64,000 nucleotides of DNA from Phytophthora quininea (GCA_011947345.1 JAAVTG010000358.1:1-64000), one strand, 5' to 3'. Positions 23,401 to 36,391 are shown, counted from the stretch's first letter. Notes: generated by a model from the letters alone, not told the origin. Numbers and translations are program-made.

Positions 23401-26400
23401 CGTTGGTACATCATTAAATCGCAGTGCCTGTAGTGGGCTTGCTGCACGTTGGTACATCATTAAATCGCAGTGCCGGAAGCGCCCACTCCGCTCGAGCGGG
23501 TCGGGTTGCGAAGTGCGGCGCAGTGAGATAGTGAGATAGCGGCGATAGCAGATGAGTGATGCCGGGCCGCGTTCCATCTAGTACACCGCATGAGTATAGC
23601 CAGGCCGCCAAAGGCTCGCACCCCGACACGTGCGCTTGGGGTTTAGCTCTCGTGGGGGCGGGCGGGCGGGCGGGCGGGGAGGGGGCGGCGGACATGGTTG
23701 CGATGCCGCCGCGCAGCCGGAGGGCCGTACCAGAACGCCAGACCCTGTTAGGCGCGCGTACTGTGTGCAACCGTCGGTTTCGAGCCGGTAGTGGGCTTGC
23801 TGCACGTTGGTACATCATTAAATCGCAGTGCCTGTAGTGGGCTTGCTGCACGTTGGTACATCATTAAATCGCAGTGCCGGAAGCGCCCACTCCGCTCGAG
23901 CGGGTCGGGTTGCGAAGTGCGGCGCAGTGAGATAGTGAGATAGCGGCGATAGCAGATGAGTGATGCCGGGCCGCGTTCCATCTAGTACACCGCATGAGTA
24001 TAGCCAGGCCGCCAAAGGCTCGCACCCCGACACGTGCGCTTGGGGTTTAGCTCTCGTGGGGGCGGGCGGGCGGGCGGGCGGGGGGGCGGCGGCGGACATG
24101 GTTGCGATGCCGCCGCGCAGCCGGAGGGCCGTACCAGAACGCCAGACCCTGTTAGGCGCGCGTACTGTGTGCAACCGTCGGTTTCGAGCCGGTAGTGGGC
24201 TTGCTGCACGTTGGTACATCATTAAATCGCAGTGCCTGTAGTGGGCTTGCTGCACGTTGGTACATCATTAAATCGCAGTGCCGGAAGCGCCCACTCCGCT
24301 CGAGCGGGTCGGGTTGCGAAGTGCGGCGCAGTGAGATAGTGAGATAGCGGCGATAGCAGATGAGTGATGCCGGGCCGCGTTCCATCTAGTACACCGCATG
24401 AGTATAGCCAGGCCGCCAAAGGCTCGCACCCCGACACGTGCGCTTGGGGTTTAGCTCTCGTGGGGGCGGGCGGGCGGGCGGGCGGGGAGGGCGGCGGACA
24501 TGGTTGCGATGCCGCCGCGCAGCCGGAGGGCCGTACCAGAACGCCAGACCCTGTTAGGCGCGCGTACTGTGTGCAACCGTCGGTTTCGAGCCGGTAGTGG
24601 GCTTGCTGCACGTTGGTACATCATTAAATCGCAGTGCCTGTAGTGGGCTTGCTGCACGTTGGTACATCATTAAATCGCAGTGCCGGAAGCGCCCACTCCG
24701 CTCGAGCGGGTCGGGTTGCGAAGTGCGGCGCAGTGAGATAGTGAGATAGCGGCGATAGCAGATGAGTGATGCCGGGCCGCGTTCCATCTAGTACACCGCA
24801 TGAGTATAGCCAGGCCGCCAAAGGCTCGCACCCCGACACGTGCGCTTGGGGTTTAGCCTCGTGGGGGCGGGCGGGCGGGCGGGCGGGGAGGGGGCGGACA
24901 TGGTTGCGATGCCGCCGCGCAGCCGGAGGGCCGTACCAGAACGCCAGACCCTGTTAGGCGCGCGTACTGTGTGCAACCGTCGGTTTCGAGCCGGTAGTGG
25001 GCTTGCTGCACGTTGGTACATCATTAAATCGCAGTGCCTGTAGTGGGCTTGCTGCACGTTGGTACATCATTAAATCGCAGTGCCGGAAGCGCCCACTCCG
25101 CTCGAGCGGGTCGGGTTGCGAAGTGCGGCGCAGTGAGATAGTGAGATAGCGGCGATAGCAGATGAGTGATGCCGGGCCGCGTTCCATCTAGTACACCGCA
25201 TGAGTATAGCCAGGCCGCCAAAGGCTCGCACCCCGACACGTGCGCTTGGGGTTTAGCTCTCGTGGGGGCGGGCGGGCGGGCGGGGAGGGGGCGGCGGACA
25301 TGGTTGCGATGCCGCCGCGCAGCCGGAGGGCCGTACCAGAACGCCAGACCCTGTTAGGCGCGCGTACTGTGTGCAACCGTCGGTTTCGAGCCGGTAGTGG
25401 GCTTGCTGCACGTTGGTACATCATTAAATCGCAGTGCCTGTAGTGGGCTTGCTGCACGTTGGTACATCATTAAATCGCAGTGCCGGAAGCGCCCACTCCG
25501 CTCGAGCGGGTCGGGTTGCGAAGTGCGGCGCAGTGAGATAGTGAGATAGCGGCGATAGCAGATGAGTGATGCCGGGCCGCGTTCCATCTAGTACACCGCA
25601 TGAGTATAGCCAGGCCGCCAAAGGCTCGCACCCCGACACGTGCGCTTGGGGTTTAGCTCTCGTGGGGGCGGGCGGGCGGGCGGGCGGGGAGGGGGCGGCG
25701 GACATGGTTGCGATGCCGCCGCGCAGCCGGAGGGCCGTACCAGAACGCCAGACCCTGTTAGGCGCGCGTACTGTGTGCAACCGTCGGTTTCGAGCCGGTA
25801 GTGGGCTTGCTGCACGTTGGTACATCATTAAATCGCAGTGCCTGTAGTGGGCTTGCTGCACGTTGGTACATCATTAAATCGCAGTGCCGGAAGCGCCCAC
25901 TCCGCTCGAGCGGGTCGGGTTGCGAAGTGCGGCGCAGTGAGATAGTGAGATAGCGGCGATAGCAGATGAGTGATGCCGGGCCGCGTTCCATCTAGTACAC
26001 CGCATGAGTATAGCCAGGCCGCCAAAGGCTCGCACCCCGACACGTGCGCTTGGGGTTTAGCTCTCGTGGGGGCGGGCGGGCGGGCGGGCGGGGGGGCGGC
26101 GGACATGGTTGCGATGCCGCCGCGCAGCCGGAGGGCCGTACCAGAACGCCAGACCCTGTTAGGCGCGCGTACTGTGTGCAACCGTCGGTTTCGAGCCGGT
26201 AGTGGGCTTGCTGCACGTTGGTACATCATTAAATCGCAGTGCCTGTAGTGGGCTTGCTGCACGTTGGTACATCATTAAATCGCAGTGCCGGAAGCGCCCA
26301 CTCCGCTCGAGCGGGTCGGGTTGCGAAGTGCGGCGCAGTGAGATAGTGAGATAGCGGCGATAGCAGATGAGTGATGCCGGGCCGCGTTCCATCTAGTACA

Positions 26401-27361
26401 CCGCATGAGTATAGCCAGGCCGCCAAAGGCTCGCACCCCGACACGTGCGCTTGGGGTTTAGCTCTCGTGGGGGCGGGCGGGCGGGCGGGCGGGGGGGGGG
26501 GCGGACATGGTTGCGATGCCGCCGCGCAGCCGGAGGGCCGTACCAGAACGCCAGACCCTGTTAGGCGCGCGTACTGTGTGCAACCGTCGGTTTCGAGCCG
26601 GTAGTGGGCTTGCTGCACGTTGGTACATCATTAAATCGCAGTGCCTGTAGTGGGCTTGCTGCACGTTGGTACATCATTAAATCGCAGTGCCGGAAGCGCC
26701 CACTCCGCTCGAGCGGGTCGGGTTGCGAAGTGCGGCGCAGTGAGATAGTGAGATAGCGGCGATAGCAGATGAGTGATGCCGGGCCGCGTTCCATCTAGTA
26801 CACCGCATGAGTATAGCCAGGCCGCCAAAGGCTCGCACCCCGACACGTGCGCTTGGGGTTTAGCTCTCGTGGGCGGGCGGGCGGGCGGGCGGGGAGGGGG
26901 CGGCGGACATGGTTGCGATGCCGCCGCGCAGCCGGAGGGCCGTACCAGAACGCCAGACCCTGTTAGGCGCGCGTACTGTGTGCAACCGTCGGTTTCGAGC
27001 CGGTAGTGGGCTTGCTGCACGTTGGTACATCATTAAATCGCAGTGCCTGTAGTGGGCTTGCTGCACGTTGGTACATCATTAAATCGCAGTGCCCGCCCAC
27101 TCCGCTCGAGCGGGTCGGGTTGCGAAGTGCGGCGCAGTGAGATAGTGAGATAGCGGCGATAGCAGATGAGTGATGCCGGGCCGCGTTCCATCTAGTACAC
27201 CGCATGAGTATAGCCAGGCCGCCAAAGGCTCGCACCCCGACACGTGCGCTTGGGGTTTAGCTCTCGTGGGGGCGGGCGGGCGGGCGGGCGGGGAGGGGGC
27301 GGCGGACATGGTTGCGATGCCGCCGCGCAGCCGGAGGGCCGTACCAGAACGCCAGACCCTG

Positions 27362-30074
27362 TTAGGCGCGCGTACTGTGTGCAACCGTCGGTTTCGAGCC
27401 GGTAGTGGGCTTGCTGCACGTTGGTACATCATTAAATCGCAGTGCCGGAAGCGCCCACTCCGCTCGAGCGGGTCGGGTTGCGAAGTGCGGCGCAGTGAGA
27501 TAGTGAGATAGCGGCGATAGCAGATGAGTGATGCCGGGCCGCGTTCCATCTAGTACACCGCATGAGTATAGCCAGGCCGCCAAAGGCTCGCACCCCGACA
27601 CGTGCGCTTGGGGTTTAGCTCTCGTGGGGGCGGGCGGGCGGGCGGGCGGGGGAGGGGGCGGCGGACATGGTTGCGATGCCGCCGCGCAGCCGGAGGGCCG
27701 TACCAGAACGCCAGACCCTGTTAGGCGCGCGTACTGTGTGCAACCGTCGGTTTCGAGCCGGTAGTGGGCTTGCTGCACGTTGGTACATCATTAAATCGCA
27801 GTGCCGGAAGCGCCCACTCCGCTCGAGCGGGTCGGGTTGCGAAGTGCGGCGCAGTGAGATAGTGAGATAGTGGCGATAGCAGATGAGTGATGCCGGGCCG
27901 CGTTCCATCTAGTACACCGCATGAGTATAGCCAGGCCGCCAAAGGCTCGCACCCCGACACGTGCGCTTGGGGTTTAGCTCTCGTGGGGGCGGGCGGGCGG
28001 GCGGGCGGGGGAGGGGGCGGCGGACATGGTTGCGATGCCGCCGCGCAGCCGGAGGGCCGTACCAGAACGCCAGACCCTGTTAGGCGCGCGTACTGTGCGC
28101 AACCGTCGGTTTCGAGCCGGTAGTGGGCTTGCTGCACGTTGGTACATCATTAAATCGCAGTGCCGGAAGCGCCCACTCCGCTCGAGCGGGTCGGGTTGCG
28201 AAGTGCGGCGCAGTGAGATAGTGAGATAGCGGCGATAGCAGATGAGTGATGCCGGGCCGCGTTCCATCTAGTACACCGCATGAGTATAGCCAGGCCGCCA
28301 AAGGCTCGCACCCCGACACGTGCGCTTGGGGTTTAGCTCTCGTGGGGGCGGGCGGGCGGGCGGGCGGGGGAGGGGGCGGCGGACATGGTTGCGATGCCGC
28401 CGCGCAGCCGGAGGGCCGTACCAGAACGCCAGACCCTGTTAGGCGCGCGTACTGTGCGCAACCGTCGGTTTCGAGCCGGTAGTGGGCTTGCTGCACGTTG
28501 GTACATCATTAAATCGCAGTGCCGGAAGCGCCCACTCCGCTCGAGCGGGTCGGGTTGCGAAGTGCGGCGCAGTGAGATAGTGAGATAGTGGCGATAGCAG
28601 ATGAGTGATGCCGGGCCGCGTTCCATCTAGTACACCGCATGAGTATAGCCAGGCCGCCAAAGGCTCGCACCCCGACACGTGCGCTTGGGGTTTAGCTCTC
28701 GTGGGGGCGGGCGGGCGGGCGGGGAGGGGGCGGCGGACATGGTTGCGATGCCGCCGCGCAGCCGGAGGGCCGTACCAGAACGCCAGACCCTGTTAGGCGC
28801 GCGTACTGTGCGCAACCGTCGGTTTCGAGCCGGTAGTGGGCTTGCTGCACGTTGGTACATCATTAAATCGCAGTGCCGGAAGCGCCCACTCCGCTCGAGC
28901 GGGTCGGGTTGCGAAGTGCGGCGCAGTGAGATAGTGAGATAGTGGCGATAGCAGATGAGTGATGCCGGGCCGCGTTCCATCTAGTACACCGCATGAGTAT
29001 AGCCAGGCCGCCAAAGGCTCGCACCCCGACACGTGCGCTTGGGGTTTAGCTCTCGTGGGGGCGGGCGGGCGGGCGGGCGGGGAGGGGGCGGCGGACATGG
29101 TTGCGATGCCGCCGCGCAGCCGGAGGGCCGTACCAGAACGCCAGACCCTGTTAGGCGCGCGTACTGTGTGCAACCGTCGGTTTCGAGCCGGTAGTGGGCT
29201 TGCTGCACGTTGGTACATCATTAAATCGCAGTGCCGGAAGCGCCCACTCCGCTCGAGCGGGTCGGGTTGCGAAGTGCGGCGCAGTGAGATAGTGAGATAG
29301 CGGCGATAGCAGATGAGTGATGCCGGGCCGCGTTCCATCTAGTACACCGCATGAGTATAGCCAGGCCGCCAAAGGCTCGCACCCCGACACGTGCGCTTGG
29401 GGTTTAGCTCGTGGGGGCGGGCGGGCGGGCGGGGAGGGGGCGGCGGACATGGTTGCGATGCCGCCGCGCAGCCGGAGGGCCGTACCAGAACGCCAGACCC
29501 TGTTAGGCGCGCGTACTGTGCGCAACCGTCGGTTTCGAGCCGGTAGTGGGCTTGCTGCACGTTGGTACATCATTAAATCGCAGTGCCGGAAGCGCCCACT
29601 CCGCTCGAGCGGGTCGGGTTGCGAAGTGCGGCGCAGTGAGATAGTGAGATAGTGGCGATAGCAGATGATGCCGGGCCGCGTTCCATCTAGTACACCGCAT
29701 GAGTATAGCCAGGCCGCCAAAGGCTCGCACCCCGACACGTGCGCTTGGGGTTTAGCTCGTGGGGGCGGGCGGGCGGGCGGGCGGGGGAGGGGGCGGCGGA
29801 CATGGTTGCGATGCCGCCGCGCAGCCGGAGGGCCGTACCAGAACGCCAGACCCTGTTAGGCGCGCGTACTGTGCGCAACCGTCGGTTTCGAGCCGGTAGT
29901 GGGCTTGCTGCACGTTGGTACATCATTAAATCGCAGTGCCGGAAGCGCCCACTCCGCTCGAGCGGGTCGGGTTGCGAAGTGCGGCGCAGTGAGATAGTGA
30001 GATAGTGGCGATAGCAGATGAGTGATGCCGGGCCGCGTTCCATCTAGTACACCGCATGAGTATAGCCAGGCCGC
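27362..30074 (+). repeat. distal array segment with single 46-bp motif (short units)
   Basis: From about 27400 on, each unit has one copy of the 46-bp motif and is about 358 bp. Several also share other variants not seen earlier (TGTGCGCAACC for TGTGTGCAACC; GATAGTGGCG for GATAGCGGCG). The preceding unit (about 27090) lacks the five bases GGAAG after the double motif, so it marks the transition. Confidence 0.9.
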
Positions 30075-32730
30075 AAAATGTTGCGCTGGGTGTACTGACG
30101 TGGTTTGGTTACGTCGATTCTCAGTGAGTAGCATAGAAAGGCGTACGATTGACGCTACGCATATAATTTGAGAATCAGTTTTCATATCAACGGTCGTAGC
30201 GCTGTTTGCTTTAGTGAGGAAACAGAACGCATTATGACAGGACTCTGGCACTCTCCATGGAAGTAGACTAAGGCGTCATTAGCTACATCCACGCGACAGG
30301 TTTGACAAACCAAACTTACCCGAGTAAGCATGCTACTTAGAGAAGTGTGTTTTGTGATTTGCTTCTAACATACTGCTTGCTACGAGGTTGAAGGGTGAGG
30401 CGACACACCAATACTGACTTGCGAAGCGGATGGAGCGAAGTGACGCAGCGGAGAGCGGAAATGGACCAATACATCTTTTGCCCCAATCTTTCGTGCTGAG
30501 CGAACATGTGCAGGAAGCTATGGCGCGTAAAGTTGACACCGTCAACCGTGCTCGTGCAGCAAATAGGACACGTTCCCTTTTCAGCTACAGCATCGTAAAC
30601 GACGCAACTACAGTGGTCGAAACTAGCTGGGTGGGCTCGCACGCGCTAATTTACAGCATCGAAAACTCTTGTAAGGATAACGAAGCTTATATTATTATCG
30701 CCGACTGTGTAATTCTTTACGGTGTAGTAGAAACCTGTTCGCATGTCAACGTTTTGTAGATGTCAGCTCGAGACACCGCCGGCTTGTTTACGTTAAACTT
30801 ATTGATAAGAAGCGATGACATTTGCTCTAGCAGAGGTTTTGGGTGGTGTTGAATAACTAACTTGTGCATTTAGTGAAGTTTGTCCTAGGTGTGTGTAGCC
30901 AAACGGCGTAGCAGAGTGGTAGTCCCTGGGAAGTAGAACTTCTCCAGGTATCATACTGAGCTCGTATCCGTGTCTTGACCGGTTGACACTTGAACTTGGT
31001 ACTCCCAGTGGAGCCTAAGGTTACTTAACCAATAATAATGTTTTACACTTCACAAACCTTCTTCATCCTCGGCTCTTTTAAAGACCCTGATCTTAGACCT
31101 CAACAAAAGCCAAATCACTCTTAGAAGGCAGAGCTCACGTAATATAGTGCACTGCCTACATACCTGGGCTTGATATCACGTAGATATGGAGTAACGTTAC
31201 TCGCAGCCATGCCCATCTCTTGACCTTAGGATAATTTGACGGATGTGGAGCCGCTTTCGCCGGTCCAAACATCCGGCTTACAACTTAGAAGGTGAAACAA
31301 ACTCTGTTTTTTTTTTTTTCAAAACGCAAGGTATTCCTTCCAAGAGTCATGTGTATCCTCCAGCAGCTGCCAAACCAGGGGATCTTGGCTGAAGAGTCGC
31401 TCCCGAAGATACCTCCAGATTACCTGACATTTTCCCTGATTGCGGGAATTTGTCACCGTCCAAAGACTTACGAAACACTATCCTGGGGGTCGATGCAAAC
31501 GGCCGCCGATATCACATGCCCTAGCTCAACTCAGAGTCTGCATAGTCCCCAGTTGGAGGTGCTCGGTCCGGGATTTAACGTGGTTAAGGTTGCAATAAAC
31601 TGTTTTAGAATGATTGTGGAAGTCGCCCAGAGCCAAATTGGCACGACCAATACTACGTCGTCGTACCGTAGCGTTAGTTGACGTGTTTGTGAACCGATAA
31701 GCGAATGTAAGCATCACATAACAAAAAGAGCAATTGTTTCGAGCAAGACTCAAAGCCAAATCCCACATGTTCGTGCAAAAGAGGTATAATCTTTTGACGC
31801 AGTGAGTTCCAGATCGCTCGTTTTGCCGCGTTTAAGATTGTATCAAGGTCCAGCCAAATTTGAGTCAATATGTATTTTAATACGAATTGAATCAAATATA
31901 CTCAAAAACACAATTATAATTAGTATGGCTACGATGGGAGTATTGAGTGTTTGTGTACAATTGCATAATAACAATTGGAGTGCCAGTATGTCGCTGATTG
32001 ATTAACCAGGCTTCAACATGCTGCACATGCTTGAATCGCTGCAATTACTTAGATTTACATTTCAAAATAAAAGCTACAACATACCGTACTGGTGACCGCG
32101 ACATTGGTCAATAAGGGAAGCAGTGTATACCACACGCTACATATCCAGCATGAAAGCTCTGGTGTTTACCCCCCTCTTGGGTGCCGTTCTACTCAAGACT
32201 AAGCACAGAAGCACGCATATATGTACAAATTCTGCGTTTGACGGGGCGTGCCTATCGCTCATCGCTTATAAATCTCTACCAATTTATTGACACTGGAAAG
32301 TATATACGTGGGATGCATATTGCGTCGGCAAAATCTACTACTAGCAACAGCTATAAAAGACGCCCTCTACCTACTAGAAACGCTATTATTCGCTCTTCGT
32401 GGGAGCTCTGTGATCAATACCGTGTGCATCACACCTCGGAAACAGCATTGAATCCGGACACGTAGTTCGTCTCGTGTATTTCCTGCTGGCTACCGCATGT
32501 ACTGCACACAGGAGTACCACTGTTTGCTGATAGGTTCGTGTCAACTTAGTGACGTCTTTATAGAAACGATTGATAAACACACCACTGCAGACTTTGACAC
32601 CACAATTGTTTATGCTGCGTGTAGAAGTGCTGACAGTGTTAGACTCTTTTCCGCACCTTTTAGGACACATAATGTAGATCCTGGTGATGCTTGACGCCAC
32701 TGTTAACGAAACAAAGCAGTCACGCTGCCG
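30075..32730. other. intergenic, nothing recognised
   Basis: Unique sequence from the right edge of the satellite to the proposed left end of the piggyBac element. Frames up to about 130 codons (30337-30642 -, 30430-30759 +, 31292-31681 +) show no signature. A T-run of about 14 lies near 31306, and a small hairpin-forming stretch (CCTGGGAAGT / ACTTCTCCAGG) near 30925-30950. Confidence 0.5.
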
Positions 32731-32734
32731 TTAA

Positions 32735-35700
32735 CCCCCAGGAGCAAAGGCATGTATTAGACGCGATACGACGAATTTCTTATCGTTGAAATATATGATA
32801 CAATATTTTGCCTAAACTTGGTATATCCGTACACAAACTCTCCGTCAACTAGGGAAGGTGACATGTGTGGAGAGGCGAAAGATAGTGCAAAAAAGTCACC
32901 TAATGTGCACAGGATAAGATCACTTTGATTCCCGAAATATTAGATAGCAAAGGTTGTGGGAGGCTCATCACCTCTCCCGTCATTAGAGATCGAAGGTTCT
33001 CAAAGCGCACAACTCATTGACTCGGCATTTCAGAATTGCGCCATAGACGAGAAGTGCTGCTGCTGCCGGAAAGAAAGATGTCGGGGTTTCGACAACGTTG
33101 GACTGAACTGCTCAAGGAATGATGAACCTCGAAGAAACCTACCGGCTTAGCGATAGAGCATACGTACCTGCGTCCAGGCAAGACTAAAAACGACAAACGC
33201 GGCGTGGATTATTTCGTGGGGCCCGAAGAATTGATGCTTAAACTGGACGAGATCGCTATAGGCATTTACTCTGTTGCGATGTAGGTGTATGGACTGTATC
33301 TAACAACTCTCGTGTATGTGTAGCTGAGTTGGAGCGTGAAGAGGCAGCAGAAGAGGTTCAGCGGCAACGGATTCACGACGAGAGAGCAGGTATCACCATC
33401 TCTGGGATATTATGGTCGATACAGGCTAACAAATTTTTGAATCGTGTATTTTGTCCTGAGTTATAGGTGCTGATAAAATCAGCGCAGTCCTGGGCCCAAA
33501 CCAAGCGGCGTCTGCAGCTGAAGAGACTTCAAACGTGCAGGTTGCAGATCAAGGCATGCTGCTGCATAAAACTTATCACGTCCGATACGTGCTAAAATGT
33601 TCGTGGAATCATTTATTGTGTACGATATCAGGTACAACACCCTCATCACAATCACCGCTCAGGGTATTGTGCTCGGCCAACACGCATAGGTATCAGCTCG
33701 ATCTCTGCAGAGCAGCCAGACTGTTGCACGTGTGATTCACCTGGGTGGTAATGTTTGCTTAATCGCTTCGAGAACCTCACACAACTTACGAATTTCTTGT
33801 TCTAATAGATGAAGTTCTGGACGCCACTGCAAATATCCCACCAATTTGGCTGTTGAGTTCTCTAACGTAGGCTCAGACAGCGATGCGGAGTTGGCGCAAC
33901 TTTGTCCAACATTGCCACACATCATGAGTGACCGAAGTGATGCGGAAGCCAATGAGGATGTCACAGCGCAGGCAGTGCTGATGAAGACGAAGCAATCTCT
34001 TGCAGAAGTGCCAGTTGTGATCCATCGAGCAGCCGTTAATCTCTTCCGGAGTTTACCACTGCTATCGGTACGTGTTATCGTGCTTATAAACGATAAGTAT
34101 ACATGATAGCAATCTAATCATGGTACTGTCGTGGCAGATGGCGCCACTAACGTGCTTAAACCTGACGAGAAGATGGAGGACTTCGAACGGTTGGATCTGA
34201 TGTCGAAAACGATGACGGGCTGGACGATGAAGACGAACATGAGGAAGATGTCTTTATCGTTGACCAGTTCGATGGTGACGACGAACTTAAGGTGATGAAG
34301 GTCCTCCCGACATGCCATTTTCGGAACCCTTGTGGCTGCTGTCGGGTGTAGATATGCTGATAGTAAGTGCACTATCGATCAAGCACAATCAATGGATTTT
34401 GCGAAATATGACAACAAATGGATGGACTGATCTGTCATTGCAAGAGCCTTATCCATACGTGGGCGGCCCGTACGAGCCTCGGCCTGCTGGACCTCTGAGG
34501 TTGAACTACCCGAGACTCTACCATGCGGAGCACGGGCCACCGATGGCAGATGCGTCAGTAGCAACAACAATATTGGGGCCTTCTTTTTCTTCACGTCGCC
34601 GGGGTTGTGGGACGATACTGCGGACACAAGTAACAACTAAGTTTTGGAGAAACTGGACCAACGTATGGAGGTGAAGCTAGTTTGACAAGTGCTTCGAGAG
34701 CGGCGGAAGTCTAGCTATCGTCGATAGACTCGTGTCCAGATCAAAGCCAACCCTCGGAAACTAACAGCAATTACTGGCAGAGAAGTGTATATGTGGAGGC
34801 TTATTGATCACGCGTGCGATCTGTTCTAATACGGAGAAGCTGTATAACCGTTGGAAGACGACGGATGAGGGGCCATCCCACGCGGGCGGTTGGATTGTAC
34901 ATGACGAGAGATAGATTTACCCATATCTCGCGCAATCTGCATTTCAGCAGCAATTCTGATCCTCGCGCGGTGGTGGACAGAGCTTAAAAACTCCGGTCAG
35001 TAATTGAGACGGTGCAGAGGCAATTCCAAACGGAATACGTCCCTTCAGCTGTTCTATCTTTTGACGAAGTGATATTGCCGTCACGCTCGTCCTACAATCG
35101 CATTCGAGTCTACATGAAGGATAAACCGCATAAGTATGGTACTAGAACGTTCATGATGTGTTGCGGGGACAACGCGTACTGTGTTAGGTAAGTAGTGGGG
35201 CGTACCTTTGGGTGCGCTCTCTTTTGTTTTAAACTCTAAGTCGGTTACCGTGTACAATACAAGACATTGATTTGTGTTTTCCTATCAGATATCGGTTTGA
35301 CATGTACTGTGGCAAACGCAGAGCGGAGGAGGGTGCTGGTCCACAAGATGGAAAGTCTGGGCCTGCTGCGGTTGTTCGCAATGTGCGCAGCGTTTCCGGA
35401 GACGAGCCTTCGAAAAGCATGAGGCTGATTGTCACTGACCGCTACTACACGTCCGTGCCATTGGCCATGAATCTGCTAACCCTAGGATTCTACAGTGTAG
35501 GCACCGTGATGACAAACCGATTTGGCCTCTGTCTGGAGATAACGTCCCGAAGGACGGTCCAGCAGGAATCGCCAGAGGAACATTTGCGGTGACAGAGTCC
35601 ACCACAGTCGAGAGCTTATGAATGCTTCGCTGGTGGGACAGTTACCCTGTGTACGTGTTGTGTGCTGGCGGAAGCATTAAAATGGACCGTGTTGTTCGTC

Positions 35701-36387
35701 GTGAAAGGACTGACGAGCAAGTCGAAGTACCTTGTCCCCGTGTGGTAAAGGACTATCATACTTTCATGGGAGGTGTCAATGTTCATGATCAATTGCAGCT
35801 CCGAAGGTAGGAACTGTTATCATATGTTTGAGTTGATAGCATTTATTTTAGCGTGGATTGTACTTGATAACTTTAGATACTCACTCCAACTCTCACTGCG
35901 CATCAAGAAGTATTACAAGACGCTGTTCCTAGGCTTTGTCGATCTTGCAATCACCAACGCATTATCGTCTACGTCCATCAATCCGTGATTGCCACCAAAA
36001 AGGTGCCGACTCATCAGTTGATTTCAAGACGAGCAAATAAATTGTCTTGGCTTTAATATGAGCTTGATCGTCTGATTTCAGTCTTTAAAAATCGACAAAA
36101 ATATCGTTGTCTCTTTTACCTGCTTTGACTGGTCTCTAATTCAAACCGACTTTCTTTGTCGGTCTTGGACACAATAAACTACCTTGTCGTGTCCTTTGCT
36201 ATGGTTTCAGATCTTGATAAGCTTGTCGAGCTACGATAACGTCGGCAACTATAGTGAGGGGTGGGGTTTTCCATGAGTTTTGTAACGGGACACGTTTGAT
36301 TTTAACTTTATTTTAGTAAAGAAAAACTTACCTCGATACACGATAATTCGCCCAACGGGGAGAACCAAACGCTTCGCGCTGGAAGGG
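32735..36387 (+). mobile_element. piggyBac-like element with proposed TTAA ends
   Basis: The right end reads CTGGAAGGG followed by TTAA (36388-36391). On the left a TTAA (32731-32734) is followed by CCCCCAGGAGCAAAGGC, which partly matches the reverse complement of the right end (CCCTTCCAGCGCGAAGCG). piggyBac elements begin CCC, end GGG and duplicate TTAA, so the pairing is sensible, but the match is imperfect and the left end is the weaker call. The transposase remains lie inside. Confidence 0.6.
33070..35988 (+). pseudogene. piggyBac (DDE_Tnp_1_7) transposase, decayed, with intron-like gaps
   Basis: Readable in pieces: KKPTGLAIEHTYLRPGKT and RGVDYFVGPEEL (33130-33240), an acidic stretch DDGLDDEDEHEEDVF (about 34205), the first catalytic Asp in SFDEVILPSRSSYNRIRVYM (about 35050), the second in VTDRYYTSVPLAMNLL (about 35435), and the third near FMGGVNVHDQLQL (about 35785). 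A 101-bp GTAAGT...CAG segment at 35188-35288 can be spliced out with the frame kept (CVR|YRF), so at least one real intron is likely; similar GT...AG gaps occur near 33394-33468 and 34070-34136. Several other frame changes and stops remain (for example 35590), so activity is unlikely. Confidence 0.8.
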
Positions 36388-36391
36388 TTAA

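Larger units (their letters stand above)
13982..30074 (+). repeat. 16.1-kb tandem satellite array, about 41 units of ~403 bp then ~358 bp
   Basis: Head-to-tail repeats, all in one orientation. The marker ATGCCGGGCCGCGTTCC recurs about 41 times: from 14240 to 27170 mostly every 400-405 bp, and from 27170 onward every 348-359 bp. Unit parts in order: a GC-rich block starting GATGCCGCCGCGCAGCC; a 46-bp motif with TTGCTGCACGTTGGTACATC present once, twice or three times; a 12-bp palindrome CCGCTCGAGCGG; GAGATAGTGAGATAG; the marker; GGGGTTTAGCTC; and a tract of five or more G-runs (GGGCGGGCGGGCGGG and following). Units are nearly identical; differences sit mainly in the G tract. Open frames exist on both strands but change with G-tract length and meet no known family, so I regard the array as non-coding. 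It does not resemble rRNA or tRNA genes. Confidence 0.95.

Noticed and set aside
14060..29900. GGTTTCGAGCC as a Pol III B box (tRNA or SINE origin of the satellite).
   Set aside because: Differs from the B-box consensus at its first position, and I found no A box or tRNA fold around it.
14317..30000. GGGGTTTAG in each unit as interstitial telomere repeat (oomycete telomere TTTAGGG).
   Set aside because: Only one permuted copy per unit and no tandem run; chance is enough.
13982..30074. Dozens of 60-195-codon open frames on both strands of the array (possible repeated small genes).
   Set aside because: They follow from GC-rich repeat sequence, change length with every G-tract variant, overlap on both strands and match no family.
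13982..30074. CRISPR-like or rDNA spacer array.
   Set aside because: Units are continuous 350-450 bp repeats without unique spacers, and there is no rRNA gene at either edge.
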